45,915 bases of DNA from Deltaproteobacteria bacterium (GTDB lineage Bacteria > Myxococcota > Myxococcia > Myxococcales > 40CM-4-68-19): the NCBI GenBank assembly GCA_005879315.1, contig VBLC01000058.1, positions 1-45,915 on the forward strand. Reading direction: 5' to 3'. The notes under the pieces are model-generated. The model saw only the letters and a list, made by a program, of their open reading frames with translations. It did not search any database and was not told where the DNA came from. A program made the translations under genes and the position numbers. Of this stretch, positions 8,510 to 17,592 are shown piece after piece (the first letter of the stretch is position 1; the number at the start of each line of letters is the position of its first letter).

Positions 8510-9318
8510 CTCTTTCCTGCCATCCACACCACGACAATCGCAAGCGCCGCGAGCAGGCGGTAGATGGAGAAGGCCGCGTATGTCCGGCGGCGGAGATAAT
8601 CGAGCATCCAGCGGATGACCGCGGCGCCGACGATGGCCGAGGCGAAGAAGCCGGCCGCCAAGGCGCCCCAGGTCAGGCTGCTCTCGCCGCTGCGCATCTC
8701 GCGCACCATCTCGGGAAACTTGAGCAGGCCGGCGCCGAAGATGACCGGCGTCGACATGAGGAAGCTGAAGCGGGCGATCTCCTCGCGGGTGAATCCCATG
8801 AAGAGGCCGGTGGTCATGGTGGCGCCGCTGCGCGAGACGCCGGGCACGAGCGCCGCCACCTGCGACAGCCCGATGAGGAACGCGCGCGGAAGGGTGATCT
8901 CCTCGAGCGTGCGCACCTTCGGCCCGACCCGATCGGCGATGTAGAGAACGATGCCGAGCAAGGCCAGCGCGGCGGCGATGAGCAGCGGCGCGCGCAGGTG
9001 CTCCTCGACGAATTTCTCGAGGATCTTGCCGGCGATGCCGGCGGGGATCGCCGAGACCACCAGGCCCCAGAAGATGCGCCGGTCGGACGCGCTGCCGCGG
9101 CCGAAGAGGGCGGCGCCGATCAGCCGGACCCATTCGCGCCAGAAGATCATCAGCACCGCGACCAGCGTTCCCCAGTGGAGCGCCACGTCGAAGGCGAGGC
9201 CCGGATCGTCCCAGTCGAGGAGCCAGGGCACGAGCGCGAGATGGCCGCTGCTGGAGATGGGCAAGAACTCCGCCAGCCCCTGGACGATGCCGAGAATGAC
9301 GGCCTGGAAGATCGACAC
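8506..9318 (-). CDS. uppP: Undecaprenyl-diphosphatase UppP (BacA)
   Basis: Integral membrane phosphatase that recycles undecaprenyl pyrophosphate, the lipid carrier of peptidoglycan and O-antigen synthesis; 270 aa, usual length. The first signature is at the N-terminus (GIVQGLAEFLPISSSGHLAL, with the catalytic Glu and Ser cluster), the second is LVPGVSRSGATMTTGLFMGF. About eight hydrophobic helices can be seen. The GTG at 9318 is taken as start because family homology begins with SIFQAVILGIVQG. The ribosome site is weak (AAGGAAC about 12 nt upstream). It lies 5 nt after ahcY and overlaps the Nudix gene by 4 nt. Confidence 0.93.
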   Translation of the reverse strand: MSIFQAVILGIVQGLAEFLPISSSGHLALVPWLLDWDDPGLAFDVALHWGTLVAVLMIFWREWVRLIGAALFGRGSASDRRIFWGLVVSAIPAGIAGKILEKFVEEHLRAPLLIAAALALLGIVLYIADRVGPKVRTLEEITLPRAFLIGLSQVAALVPGVSRSGATMTTGLFMGFTREEIARFSFLMSTPVIFGAGLLKFPEMVREMRSGESSLTWGALAAGFFASAIVGAAVIRWMLDYLRRRTYAAFSIYRLLAALAIVVVWMAGKR

Positions 9319-9323
9319 CGCGC

Positions 9324-10785
<1,462 letters not shown>

Positions 10786-12444
10786 GTGACCAACATTCGC
10801 TCGGCGAGATGGGGCGCTGCACTTGTCTTGGTCGGCTGCGCTTCTTTGCGCCCGTCGGTGCCGGCGGCCGATCCGTGGAAATCTGCGGCGCTGCTCGAGA
10901 CCCGACCTCCGTCCCCGCGGCCCGCGCCGACCGAGAAGGCCCGAGCCGCTCCCGACGATCCGCGTCTGCGCACCCCGGTGACGCTCCGCTCCGACTCCAC
11001 CGACCTGCGCTCGCTCTTGCTCGGTCTCTCCCGCCAGACCGGCCTCAACATGAACGTCGCCAGCGACGTGCGCGGCACCGTCTCGGCCAACTTCAACAAC
11101 GTCCCCGTCTCGACCGCCCTCACCCAGCTGCTCCGGCCGCTCGGCTACGGCTACAAGGTGAGCGACGACGTCGTTCACGTCTTCAAGCAGGACCTGGAGA
11201 CGCACATCTTCCACGTCGACTATCTCAGCTCGCAGCGGCGCGGCGTCACCCGCGCCACTTCCAGCGACCGCACCCTGGGCGCCAACCTGGGCGGCTTTCA
11301 GTTCAACTCCTTCGGCACGGGCGGGTCGGCGCAGCCCGCGGTGTCCTACGGCGGTCAGTCGGGAATGTCGGGAGCAGGGCAGTATCAGGAGAGCAGCAGC
11401 GAGCTCTCCGTCACCTGGCAGGCGAACTTCTGGTCCACGCTCCACGACGGGCTCTCCGCGCTGGTCTTCGGCCACAGCACGGAAAAGCCCGCTTCCGCCG
11501 ACGCGGGCGGCGGCAGCTCCAACGTGGACAAGGAAGGGCGCACGCTGATCGTCAACCCCACCGCCGGCACGGTGCTGGTGCGGGCGCTCCCCGGGACGCT
11601 CGAGGACGTCGAGCGATACGTCCGCGCACTGCAGGACGGAATCCAGCGGCAGGTGGTGATCGAGGCGCGCATCCTCGAGGTCACGCTCTCCGACGACTTC
11701 CGCTTCGGAGTCGACTTCTCCAACCTCCCGCTCCTCACCAAATCGGCGGCCGCCAACCTGGGCATCAAGCCGGCGCCGCCCCCGCCGGTGTTCAACGCCG
11801 CCATGGGCGCGACGGCGCCGGCCGGGACCATATCTTTTGGACCTGGCGGTCCCGACTGGCAAGTGATCGTCTCCGCCCTGCGCGGCATCGGCGACGTCAA
11901 GATGATCTCCTCGCCGCGCATCTCGGCGCTCTCCAACCAGAAGGCCATGGTCAAGGTGGTCCGCGACCGCGTCTACTACGCTGCCCAGGTGCAAGGGACG
12001 GTCATCCTCTCCGGCACCACCGTGCCGGGCGCTGTGCAGTTCGTTCCGGTGGTGGTCCCCGAGGGCGTGCTGGTGGACGTCATTCCCCACGTTGCCGAGG
12101 ACGGGATGATCACCATGGACATCCACCCCAGCTTCTCGCAGATCATCAACGAGAAGCAGGCCCCGCAGAACCAGGGCAGCCAGCCCGAGGTGGAGCGGCG
12201 CGAGATCGAGACCACCGTCCGCGTTCGCAGCGACGAGACCATCGCCATCGGCGGGCTCTTTTCCGAGCGGACCACCGATCGGATCACCGGCATCCCCGGG
12301 CTCATGTACCTGCCGCTGCTCGGCGTGCTCTTCCGCCGCACCGAGACGGTGACGGAGAAGACCGAGCTGATCGTCCTGCTCACGCCGCGCACCCAAGGCA
12401 GTCATCTGGCCACCGAGTACCTCGACCGCGCGGCGGGCAAGTAA
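10786..12444 (+). CDS. Lipoprotein secretin of MshL / type II-IV pilus family
   Basis: Outer membrane ring through which a pilus or secreted substrate passes; 552 aa from the GTG at 10786. The N-terminus is a lipoprotein signal (RSARWGAALVLVGCASLRPS, acylated Cys in LVGC), as in MshL. An STN/N0-like domain follows (LRSLLLGLSRQTGLNMNVAS), then a Gly/Ser-rich stretch, an N1-like repeat (TLIVNPTAGTVLVRALPG), VVIEARILEVTLSDDFRFGV, and the secretin core (VKMISSPRISALSNQKAMVK, VVPEGVLVDVIPHVAEDG, GIPGLMYLPLLGVLFRR, KTELIVLLTPR). NQKAMVKV and the lipobox favour MshL over PilQ or GspD. An alternative start at ATG 10753 would bury the lipobox 33 nt deeper. The YfhO-like gene follows after 6 nt. Confidence 0.87.
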   Translation: MTNIRSARWGAALVLVGCASLRPSVPAADPWKSAALLETRPPSPRPAPTEKARAAPDDPRLRTPVTLRSDSTDLRSLLLGLSRQTGLNMNVASDVRGTVSANFNNVPVSTALTQLLRPLGYGYKVSDDVVHVFKQDLETHIFHVDYLSSQRRGVTRATSSDRTLGANLGGFQFNSFGTGGSAQPAVSYGGQSGMSGAGQYQESSSELSVTWQANFWSTLHDGLSALVFGHSTEKPASADAGGGSSNVDKEGRTLIVNPTAGTVLVRALPGTLEDVERYVRALQDGIQRQVVIEARILEVTLSDDFRFGVDFSNLPLLTKSAAANLGIKPAPPPPVFNAAMGATAPAGTISFGPGGPDWQVIVSALRGIGDVKMISSPRISALSNQKAMVKVVRDRVYYAAQVQGTVILSGTTVPGAVQFVPVVVPEGVLVDVIPHVAEDGMITMDIHPSFSQIINEKQAPQNQGSQPEVERREIETTVRVRSDETIAIGGLFSERTTDRITGIPGLMYLPLLGVLFRRTETVTEKTELIVLLTPRTQGSHLATEYLDRAAGK

Positions 12445-12450
12445 CACCGT

Positions 12451-14796
12451 ATGGAGCGGCTCCGTCCGGCGCTTCCGCTCCTGGCGGTGCTTCTCTTCTT
12501 CGCCCTTTTGCTCGTCCCGACACTCTCGCCCGACGTCCAGCTCTTCTACCGGGACACGAGCCGCCTCTATTATCCGGTGAAGCGCTTCATCGCCGAGGAG
12601 ATCTCCGCGGGCCGGCTGCCCTTCTGGTACCCCTGGAGCGAGTCGGGCACCTCGCTCCTCGGGCAGGTGACGCCTGGCCTCCTCCATCCCTTCACGCTGC
12701 TCTACGCGGCGCTGCCTTTCGAGCTGGCTTTCAAGTTGAACCATCTCTTCGCGCTGCCGCTCGCGGCGCTGGGCGCCTTCCTCCTTTGCCGCCGGGTGGG
12801 CGCCACGCCCTGGGCGGCAGCGGCGGGCGGCATCCTCTATGGCGGTTGCGGATACCTCGCCTCGATGGCCGCTACCAACCTGCCCTTCGCGCTGGGGGCG
12901 GCGACGGTGCCGATCGCCATCGAGCGCGGCATCGCCTTCGTCCGCGCGCCAGCGCCCAGGACGCTGCTGCTCGCGGGCGGCTCGCTCGCTCTTTGCGCGT
13001 ACGCCGGCGAGCCGCAGTCAATGCTCTTCGCCGGGCTCCTCGGCGGCACCTGGCTCGTGCTCGAGGGATCGGTACAACGCCGCGCGCCGCGGGCGCTCGC
13101 CCTGGTCGCCTGCTGGGGAGCCTGCGCGCTCCTGCTCTCTGCGCCGGCGTCGTTTCCGGCGGCTCTGCGCTTCGCGCAATCGAGCCGCGCCTCGGGGGTC
13201 AGCGCTTCCGAGCAGGCGATGTTCTCGGTCGCCCCGGCGCGACTTCTCGGCTACGTCGTGCCCGAGGCTTTCGACGACCCTTCGCTGCCGCCGCCGGGCG
13301 CTCCGTCCGACTGGAAGAGCCCCTACCGCGAGTATCTCTCCTGGCAAACCCTGTCTGCCTTCAGCGACTCCATCACCATCGGGCCTGCCGCCGCGCTGCT
13401 CGCGCTCTTCTCTCTTGGGGCTGGACGCAAGGGCAGGCTGCTTCTTCTCGGCGCCGCGGTGCTGGCGCTCGCCTCCACCGGCGATGCCTTGGGCATGAAC
13501 AAGCTCTTGACCACCGCGCTGCCGGTGTTGCGCATCTTCCGCTACGCGGAGAAGTTTGCCGGGCCGACCTCGCTCGCTCTCGCCGTGGCGGCGGCGCTAG
13601 GCATCGACGTGGCTCTTGGCGGAACGCGCCGCGCTGCTCTCTTGCTCCTGGTCTCTTCCGCCGCGCTGGCGGTGCTCTGCTTTTTGCTCGCGCTCTTGCC
13701 CGCCTCGTCGCTCACGCCCTGGCTGATCGATCACGGCGCGACCCATTCGCCCGCCGCTGCCGAGGCATTCGTCCTCTCGCTGCGGCTCGGGCTGCGCTTT
13801 TCGCTGGGCGTCTTCGGCGCCTTGACGCTGGCCGCTTTCCTCCGCGTCCGTCTGCAGCGCGCGCGCTTTCTGGCAGCGATGGTCTGCGCGGCCAGCGCGG
13901 TCCAGACGGTACCGGCCCATCTGCAGACCTTGCCGCTCGAAGCCATCCGCGAACGCGCGCCCCTCGCGGCCGAGCTTTTCCAGCGCGGCGGTCCCAGCCC
14001 GGGGCGTTGGCGGCTATTCACCAATACCGATCTCACCGCCACGCCCTGGCGCGACCAGCTGGGTGAGCGCGCCGCGGGATTCGTCGGCGTGCGCCGGTCG
14101 CTCTTGCCGCAATTCGACGTCATCGAGCGCATCGAGAGCGCCAGCCAGTATTTCACCGTCGGCGACGGCCGCTACGTGAGGGCGCTGCTCTCCGCGCCCA
14201 AGGCGATGTTCGCCGTCCTCGGGATCCGATTCGCGCTCTTGCACTCCTTTGACGTCGACCGCCCCCTGGCGCGAACGAAGAACCTCACTCCGCTGCCGCT
14301 GGGTTATTTGCTGGCCGAGTTCCCCCAGCGTCCGCGGGCGTGGCTGGTCGGCCGGGCAGACCCAGTCCAAGACGCGGATGCCCTGCTTCTCCTCGAGAGG
14401 CCGGACTTCGATCTCGGCCGCGTCTGCAGCGTGCCTCGCGAGGCAACCGCGGTCACTGCGGAGCTGATCTCAGATGCGCCAGTGGAAGGCCAGGCAGCCC
14501 TGCGTCGAGCCTCGAGCGATCTGCTCCTGGCGAAGGTGAATGCGTCCCGGCCGGCGCTGCTGGTCGTCTCCGAGCACTTCGACGAAGGCTGGTCGGCCAC
14601 CGTCGATGGCAAGGCTGCGCCTGTCGTGCGCGCAGACCTCACCGTGCTGGGAGTGCCCGTGCCGCGCGGCGAGAGCGCCGTGCGGCTGCGCTTCGTCCCG
14701 CGCGGACTTCTCCCCGGTGTCGCCGCGCTCCTGGCGACTCTCGGGGCGCTGCTCGTCTGGCGGCTGGCGATCGTTCACCTCAGGGCGCGCGCCTGA
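12451..14796 (+). CDS. YfhO-like polytopic membrane protein, possible glycosyltransferase
   Basis: 781-aa integral membrane protein with about a dozen hydrophobic segments, resembling the YfhO family (GT-C-like fold, lipid-linked sugar transfer in the few studied members). The N-terminal helix is followed by an acidic extracytoplasmic loop (DVQLFYRDTSRLYYPVKRFI, then LPFWYPWSESGTSLLGQ) typical of the family. The C-terminal soluble part has the YfhO ending LLVVSEHFDEGWSATVDGKA and VPVPRGESAVRLRFVPRGL before a last membrane helix. It begins 6 nt after the secretin, so it is co-transcribed with it; a role in modifying pilins or surface glycans is an inference from context only. Confidence 0.75.
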   Translation: MERLRPALPLLAVLLFFALLLVPTLSPDVQLFYRDTSRLYYPVKRFIAEEISAGRLPFWYPWSESGTSLLGQVTPGLLHPFTLLYAALPFELAFKLNHLFALPLAALGAFLLCRRVGATPWAAAAGGILYGGCGYLASMAATNLPFALGAATVPIAIERGIAFVRAPAPRTLLLAGGSLALCAYAGEPQSMLFAGLLGGTWLVLEGSVQRRAPRALALVACWGACALLLSAPASFPAALRFAQSSRASGVSASEQAMFSVAPARLLGYVVPEAFDDPSLPPPGAPSDWKSPYREYLSWQTLSAFSDSITIGPAAALLALFSLGAGRKGRLLLLGAAVLALASTGDALGMNKLLTTALPVLRIFRYAEKFAGPTSLALAVAAALGIDVALGGTRRAALLLLVSSAALAVLCFLLALLPASSLTPWLIDHGATHSPAAAEAFVLSLRLGLRFSLGVFGALTLAAFLRVRLQRARFLAAMVCAASAVQTVPAHLQTLPLEAIRERAPLAAELFQRGGPSPGRWRLFTNTDLTATPWRDQLGERAAGFVGVRRSLLPQFDVIERIESASQYFTVGDGRYVRALLSAPKAMFAVLGIRFALLHSFDVDRPLARTKNLTPLPLGYLLAEFPQRPRAWLVGRADPVQDADALLLLERPDFDLGRVCSVPREATAVTAELISDAPVEGQAALRRASSDLLLAKVNASRPALLVVSEHFDEGWSATVDGKAAPVVRADLTVLGVPVPRGESAVRLRFVPRGLLPGVAALLATLGALLVWRLAIVHLRARA

Positions 14797-14871
14797 CGGC
14801 GCACGCCTTGGGCAGCAAGGCCAGCACCGACCGCGAGCGCGGCTCCTGGCGACGCTCGGAGCGCTGCTCGT
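14727..14871 (+). repeat. Imperfect direct repeat of the YfhO gene's 3' end
   Basis: A 30-nt segment at 14727-14756 inside the gene recurs at 14842-14871 after its stop, with 28 of 30 bases the same (the copies begin GCTCCTGGCGAC). The copies are 115 nt apart and the second is non-coding. This looks like a remnant of a local duplication of the gene end. Confidence 0.7.
14805..14821 (+). other. Small hairpin between convergent genes
   Basis: GCCTTG and CAAGGC form a 6-bp stem with a 5-nt loop (GGCAG) 8 nt after the YfhO-like stop, between two convergent transcription units. There is no following T-run, so it is not a standard intrinsic terminator; it may be chance. Confidence 0.25.
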
Positions 14872-14892
14872 CGGGCGAGCGGGAAAGCCGGG

Positions 14893-15480
14893 CTACTCGA
14901 CCGTGTCGTTGACGTCGTTCGCCGGAACTCCGGAGACGATGTTCGCCCCGACGTCTACGCAGCTACCCATCCTGCGGCTGAAGCTGGCGATCGTCCATGT
15001 GTCGATGGTCGGGTCGTCGTCGATGTTGCCCTGGGCGGCGGAGAGGAACGATGCGCCCGATGGCCCGGGAGTGAGAGAGACAGTGCTGCAGCTGGTATTC
15101 CCCTGGGTGACACCGACCGTCGCTTGGGCGCCGAATCTGAAGGTGTCGACGTCGATCCCGACGGCGCCGAGCGTGTTGGTCGCCTGCGTATCGGAGCGGT
15201 CTTCCAGGCTCCCTGCGGTAGACAGATAGTAGCGGTACCGGTTCCCTCGCTCAGGCGAGAAGCCCACATTGGACACGTTCGTGCTGTAAACGCTGAACTC
15301 CTGCAGATAAGCCTTCTGCATGCTGTAGAGCGAGCGCAGGTTGGTCATCGCCTCGGCCTGCTTGGCGCGGGCCTGCAGCTTCATGAAGCTGGGGATCGAC
15401 ATCGAGCTGAGGATGGCGATGATGGCGATGCACACCATCAGCTCCAGCATGGTGAAGCCTTTCATGATCTTCCGCATCAT
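14893..15480 (-). CDS. Type IV major pilin, PilA-like (third of three)
   Basis: 195-aa prepilin. The short basic leader is cut before Phe in MKGFTMLELMV, with Glu at position 5 of the mature protein as in type IV pilins; a hydrophobic helix follows (CIAIIAILSSMSIPSFMKL). Then comes the myxobacterial PilA-type body: QARAKQAEAMTNLRSLYSMQ and VGFSPERGNRYRYYLS. The C-terminal half has SFLSAAQGNIDDDPTIDTWT and ends MGSCVDVGANIVSGVPAND; two Cys could form the pilin disulfide. The start is ATG 15480 or 15477; GGAGGA of the preceding gene end serves as ribosome site, and the stop and start of neighbours abut. It shares the GNRY block and the PAND ending with the two upstream pilins. Confidence 0.88.
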   Translation of the reverse strand: MMRKIMKGFTMLELMVCIAIIAILSSMSIPSFMKLQARAKQAEAMTNLRSLYSMQKAYLQEFSVYSTNVSNVGFSPERGNRYRYYLSTAGSLEDRSDTQATNTLGAVGIDVDTFRFGAQATVGVTQGNTSCSTVSLTPGPSGASFLSAAQGNIDDDPTIDTWTIASFSRRMGSCVDVGANIVSGVPANDVNDTVE

Positions 15481-16101
15481 CTAATCCTCCGGTGGCTCTC
15501 GTTCTGGGTTCGGTTCGATTGCGTTGATGTCGTTCTGATCGTTGGCGGGCTCGCCCGCGGGCACATGGGGCGGGGCGTCGCAGCCCGAAGTGGTCCGCCC
15601 GAAACTGGCGATCGACCACTGGTCGACGGGCCTGTCCTCGTCGATGTTCCCCTGGGCGCCGGCGACGAACGACCCGTCCACCGTCCCCGTCTTCACCGCC
15701 GGCGCGAGGCCGCACTTCATCGGCGCCAGCGGAGCGTCGCGGTACGCGGTGGGGAACTTGAAGAGGTCGATCATGATCGCGTCGGCGCCCGCGGTGGTAG
15801 TCGGGGTGGTGCCGGTGCGGTTGTCGGCGTTCTGCGAGGAAGTGCCGTTGAGATTGTACTGGTAGCGGTTGCCGGCCAGAGGCTCGAAGCCGATCTTCGA
15901 GACCGACGCGCTGTAGGCGCCGAAGGCGTAGAAATATCCCTGCTCGGACGCCCAGAGCGCGCGCAGGTTGGTCTTGGCTTCCGACTGGCGGGCCCTGCCC
16001 TGCAGCCGGGAAAATCCCGGAGCCGAGACCGCGCAGAGCAGCGCGACGATGGAGATGGACACCATCAGCTCCAGCATGGTGAAGCCCTTCGGCACCCGCA
16101 T
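15481..16101 (-). CDS. Type IV major pilin, PilA-like (second of three)
   Basis: 206-aa prepilin with leader MRVPKG and mature start FTMLELMVSISIVALLCAVS. ATG 16101 is preferred over a GTG at 16110 because GGGTGGGAGCG lies just before it. The body carries QGRARQSEAKTNLRALWASE, IGFEPLAGNRYQYNLNGTSS and ADAIMIDLFKFPTAYRD; the Cys pair is in MKCGLAP and TTSGCDA. It differs from its sisters by Thr-rich TGTTPTTTAGADA and by a charged C-terminal tail (NPEREPPED) after the shared PAND motif. It sits directly before the third pilin and 21 nt after the first. Confidence 0.88.
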   Translation of the reverse strand: MRVPKGFTMLELMVSISIVALLCAVSAPGFSRLQGRARQSEAKTNLRALWASEQGYFYAFGAYSASVSKIGFEPLAGNRYQYNLNGTSSQNADNRTGTTPTTTAGADAIMIDLFKFPTAYRDAPLAPMKCGLAPAVKTGTVDGSFVAGAQGNIDEDRPVDQWSIASFGRTTSGCDAPPHVPAGEPANDQNDINAIEPNPEREPPED

Positions 16102-16122
16102 CGCTCCCACCCGGAAGACGGC

Positions 16123-16707
16123 TTACTCGAGGACGTCGTCGAGATCGTTGGCGGGCTCGCCCGACACCACGTTGGCGTCCGCGTCGCAGCCCGTGGTGGT
16201 GCGGCTGTAGCTGGAGATGGTCCACTGGTCGGGCGTGGCGTCGGAGTCGACGTTCCCTTGCGCGGAGCCGAGGAAGCTGCCCTGGCTGCCGATCACTACG
16301 TTTGCGCTCATCCCGCACTTGAGGTTCGCGAGCGTAGCGTCGGTGTACGCGTTGGGGAACTTGAAGGTGTCGATCATGATCGCGTCGGCCCCCACGGCCG
16401 TGCTGGCCAACGTGCCTGTGCGACTATCCGTGTTCGCCGAACCAGTGCCGTTGAGGTTGTACTGGTAGCGGTTGCCGCGCTCGGGCGAGAATCCGATCTT
16501 CGCCACGCTCGAGGAGAAGGTGTCCTTCTCCTGGAAGTAGGCCTTCTCGGACGTGTAGAGCGCCTTGAGGTTCGACTTGGCCTCCGACTGCTTCGCCCGG
16601 GCCTGGAACTTGAGGAAGGTCGGAATGGAGACGGCCGAAAGGATGCCCACGATGGCGATCACCACCATGAGCTCGAGCAGGGTGAAGCCCCGCGCTGCGC
16701 TTTTCAT
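16123..16707 (-). CDS. Type IV major pilin, PilA-like (first of three)
   Basis: 194-aa prepilin, leader MKSAARG and mature start FTLLELMVVIAIVGILSAVS. ATG 16707 is preceded by GGGGGGAAA. The segment FLKFQARAKQSEAKSNLKAL and YFQEKDTFSSSVAKIGFSPE plus RGNRYQYNLNG closely resembles Myxococcus xanthus PilA as I recall it, and so does the layout of the end (LGSAQGNVDSDATPDQWTIS, then TGCDADANVVSGEPANDLDD). The Cys residues in LKCGMSA and TGCDA likely form the disulfide loop. It is the first of three tandem paralogues and is divergent from the assembly operon across a 126-bp gap. Confidence 0.9.
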   Translation of the reverse strand: MKSAARGFTLLELMVVIAIVGILSAVSIPTFLKFQARAKQSEAKSNLKALYTSEKAYFQEKDTFSSSVAKIGFSPERGNRYQYNLNGTGSANTDSRTGTLASTAVGADAIMIDTFKFPNAYTDATLANLKCGMSANVVIGSQGSFLGSAQGNVDSDATPDQWTISSYSRTTTGCDADANVVSGEPANDLDDVLE

Positions 16708-16833
16708 TTTCCCCCCTACAGTGGAGCTGTACGTCTTACAACGACGGCCAGCCTCGTCGCGGACGGGGCTCGTGTCAAGCCCCCCCTTGACCCTGCCCTC
16801 CATCGGCTCTACTGATCGCGCCCGGGAGGGGGG
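16708..16833 (+). promoter_or_regulatory. Divergent promoter region between the PilA-like genes and the assembly operon
   Basis: A 126-bp gap from which both pilus transcription units must start. On the minus strand a perfect TTGACA (16778 to 16773) is visible but no good -10 follows at 16-18 nt. On the plus strand TTGACC (16787-16792) is followed 17 nt later by TACTGA (16810-16815), a weak -10. GGGGCT (16765-16770) and AGCCCC (16778-16783) form a 6-bp inverted repeat with a 7-nt loop overlapping the TTGACA, a possible operator. The ribosome site of the plus operon is GGGAGGGGGG before ATG 16834. Confidence 0.5.
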
Positions 16834-17592
16834 ATGTCCAAGCGGCGCGGGTTCACGCTGCTCGAGACGATCGTGGCGCTCGCCGTCACGTCGATTCTCC
16901 TCGCCGGCCTCGTGCCGCTCCTCGGCCGCACCAGCAATCGCGCCCGCGAGCAGGAGTCGATCGCGGGGATGCTCGCGCTCAAGGAGTCGATCGCCGGAAC
17001 GCCCGACTCCGCCGGCTTCATCGCCAGCATGGGCAGGCTGCCGCGCTCGCTCGACGAGCTGCTCGCATCGCCGCAGCAAGGACGCGCCGGCCTGGGCGGA
17101 TTGCCCGTCGGCTGGGTAGGGCCCTACCTCTCGAGCGGCAGTCCCGATCCGCTCCGCGATGGCTGGGGGCGCTCCTACCTCCTCGATCCCTGCAGCGCTC
17201 CGGGCAGCTGGCGACTCCGATCGCTCGGCCCCGACGGCTCGAAGAGCACCGACGACGATCTGGTCGTTCCGCCGCAGGGCTGTTTCCCCTCCACCGGGAC
17301 GCTGCGCCTTGAGATCCTGCGCGACGCTGGCGGCGCACTCGCCGCTCCCGGCGGGAATCTGGCGGTGACGCTCTACTCCGCACTCGACGGAGAGGAGCTG
17401 TCATTCGCCGGCACGGCCGCGGGGAATTTCGTCTCCTTCCTCTGCTCCGGCGCCGACTGCCAGATTCCGCTCGGCACGCATGCGGTCAGCGTCCAGCTCG
17501 ACGGCGGCTCGCTCTTCTGGCGCAACGTCGCGGTGACGCGCGCAGTGAACAGCGCCAGCCTCGCTTTTCCCTTTCCTCCGCGAGTGAACTGA
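16834..17592 (+). CDS. Prepilin-like protein with GspG-type core and extra C-terminal domain
   Basis: 252-aa prepilin-like protein; leader MSKRRG, mature start FTLLETIVALAVTSILLAGL with Glu5. After the helix comes a core (MGRLPRSLDELLASPQQGRA, LPVGWVGPYL, DGWGRSYLLDPC, LRSLGPDGSKSTDDDLV) that resembles major pseudopilins; GPDG-x4-DDD recalls the GspG calcium loop. Beyond residue about 150 an additional domain of beta-type sequence (NLAVTLYSALDGEELSFAG, HAVSVQLDGGSLFWRN) with several Cys is not found in GspG. The next gene is a paralogue of the core, starting in the stop of this one (TGATG). A minor tip pilin is one possibility. Confidence 0.8.
   Translation: MSKRRGFTLLETIVALAVTSILLAGLVPLLGRTSNRAREQESIAGMLALKESIAGTPDSAGFIASMGRLPRSLDELLASPQQGRAGLGGLPVGWVGPYLSSGSPDPLRDGWGRSYLLDPCSAPGSWRLRSLGPDGSKSTDDDLVVPPQGCFPSTGTLRLEILRDAGGALAAPGGNLAVTLYSALDGEELSFAGTAAGNFVSFLCSGADCQIPLGTHAVSVQLDGGSLFWRNVAVTRAVNSASLAFPFPPRVN

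Noticed and set aside
16708-16833. Sigma-54 promoter for the PilA-like genes, as expected from Myxococcus pilA
   Set aside because: TGGCCGTCGTTGTA on the minus strand looks similar, but TTG comes 2 nt too early and GC is absent at the GG-N10-GC position; no other match on either strand.
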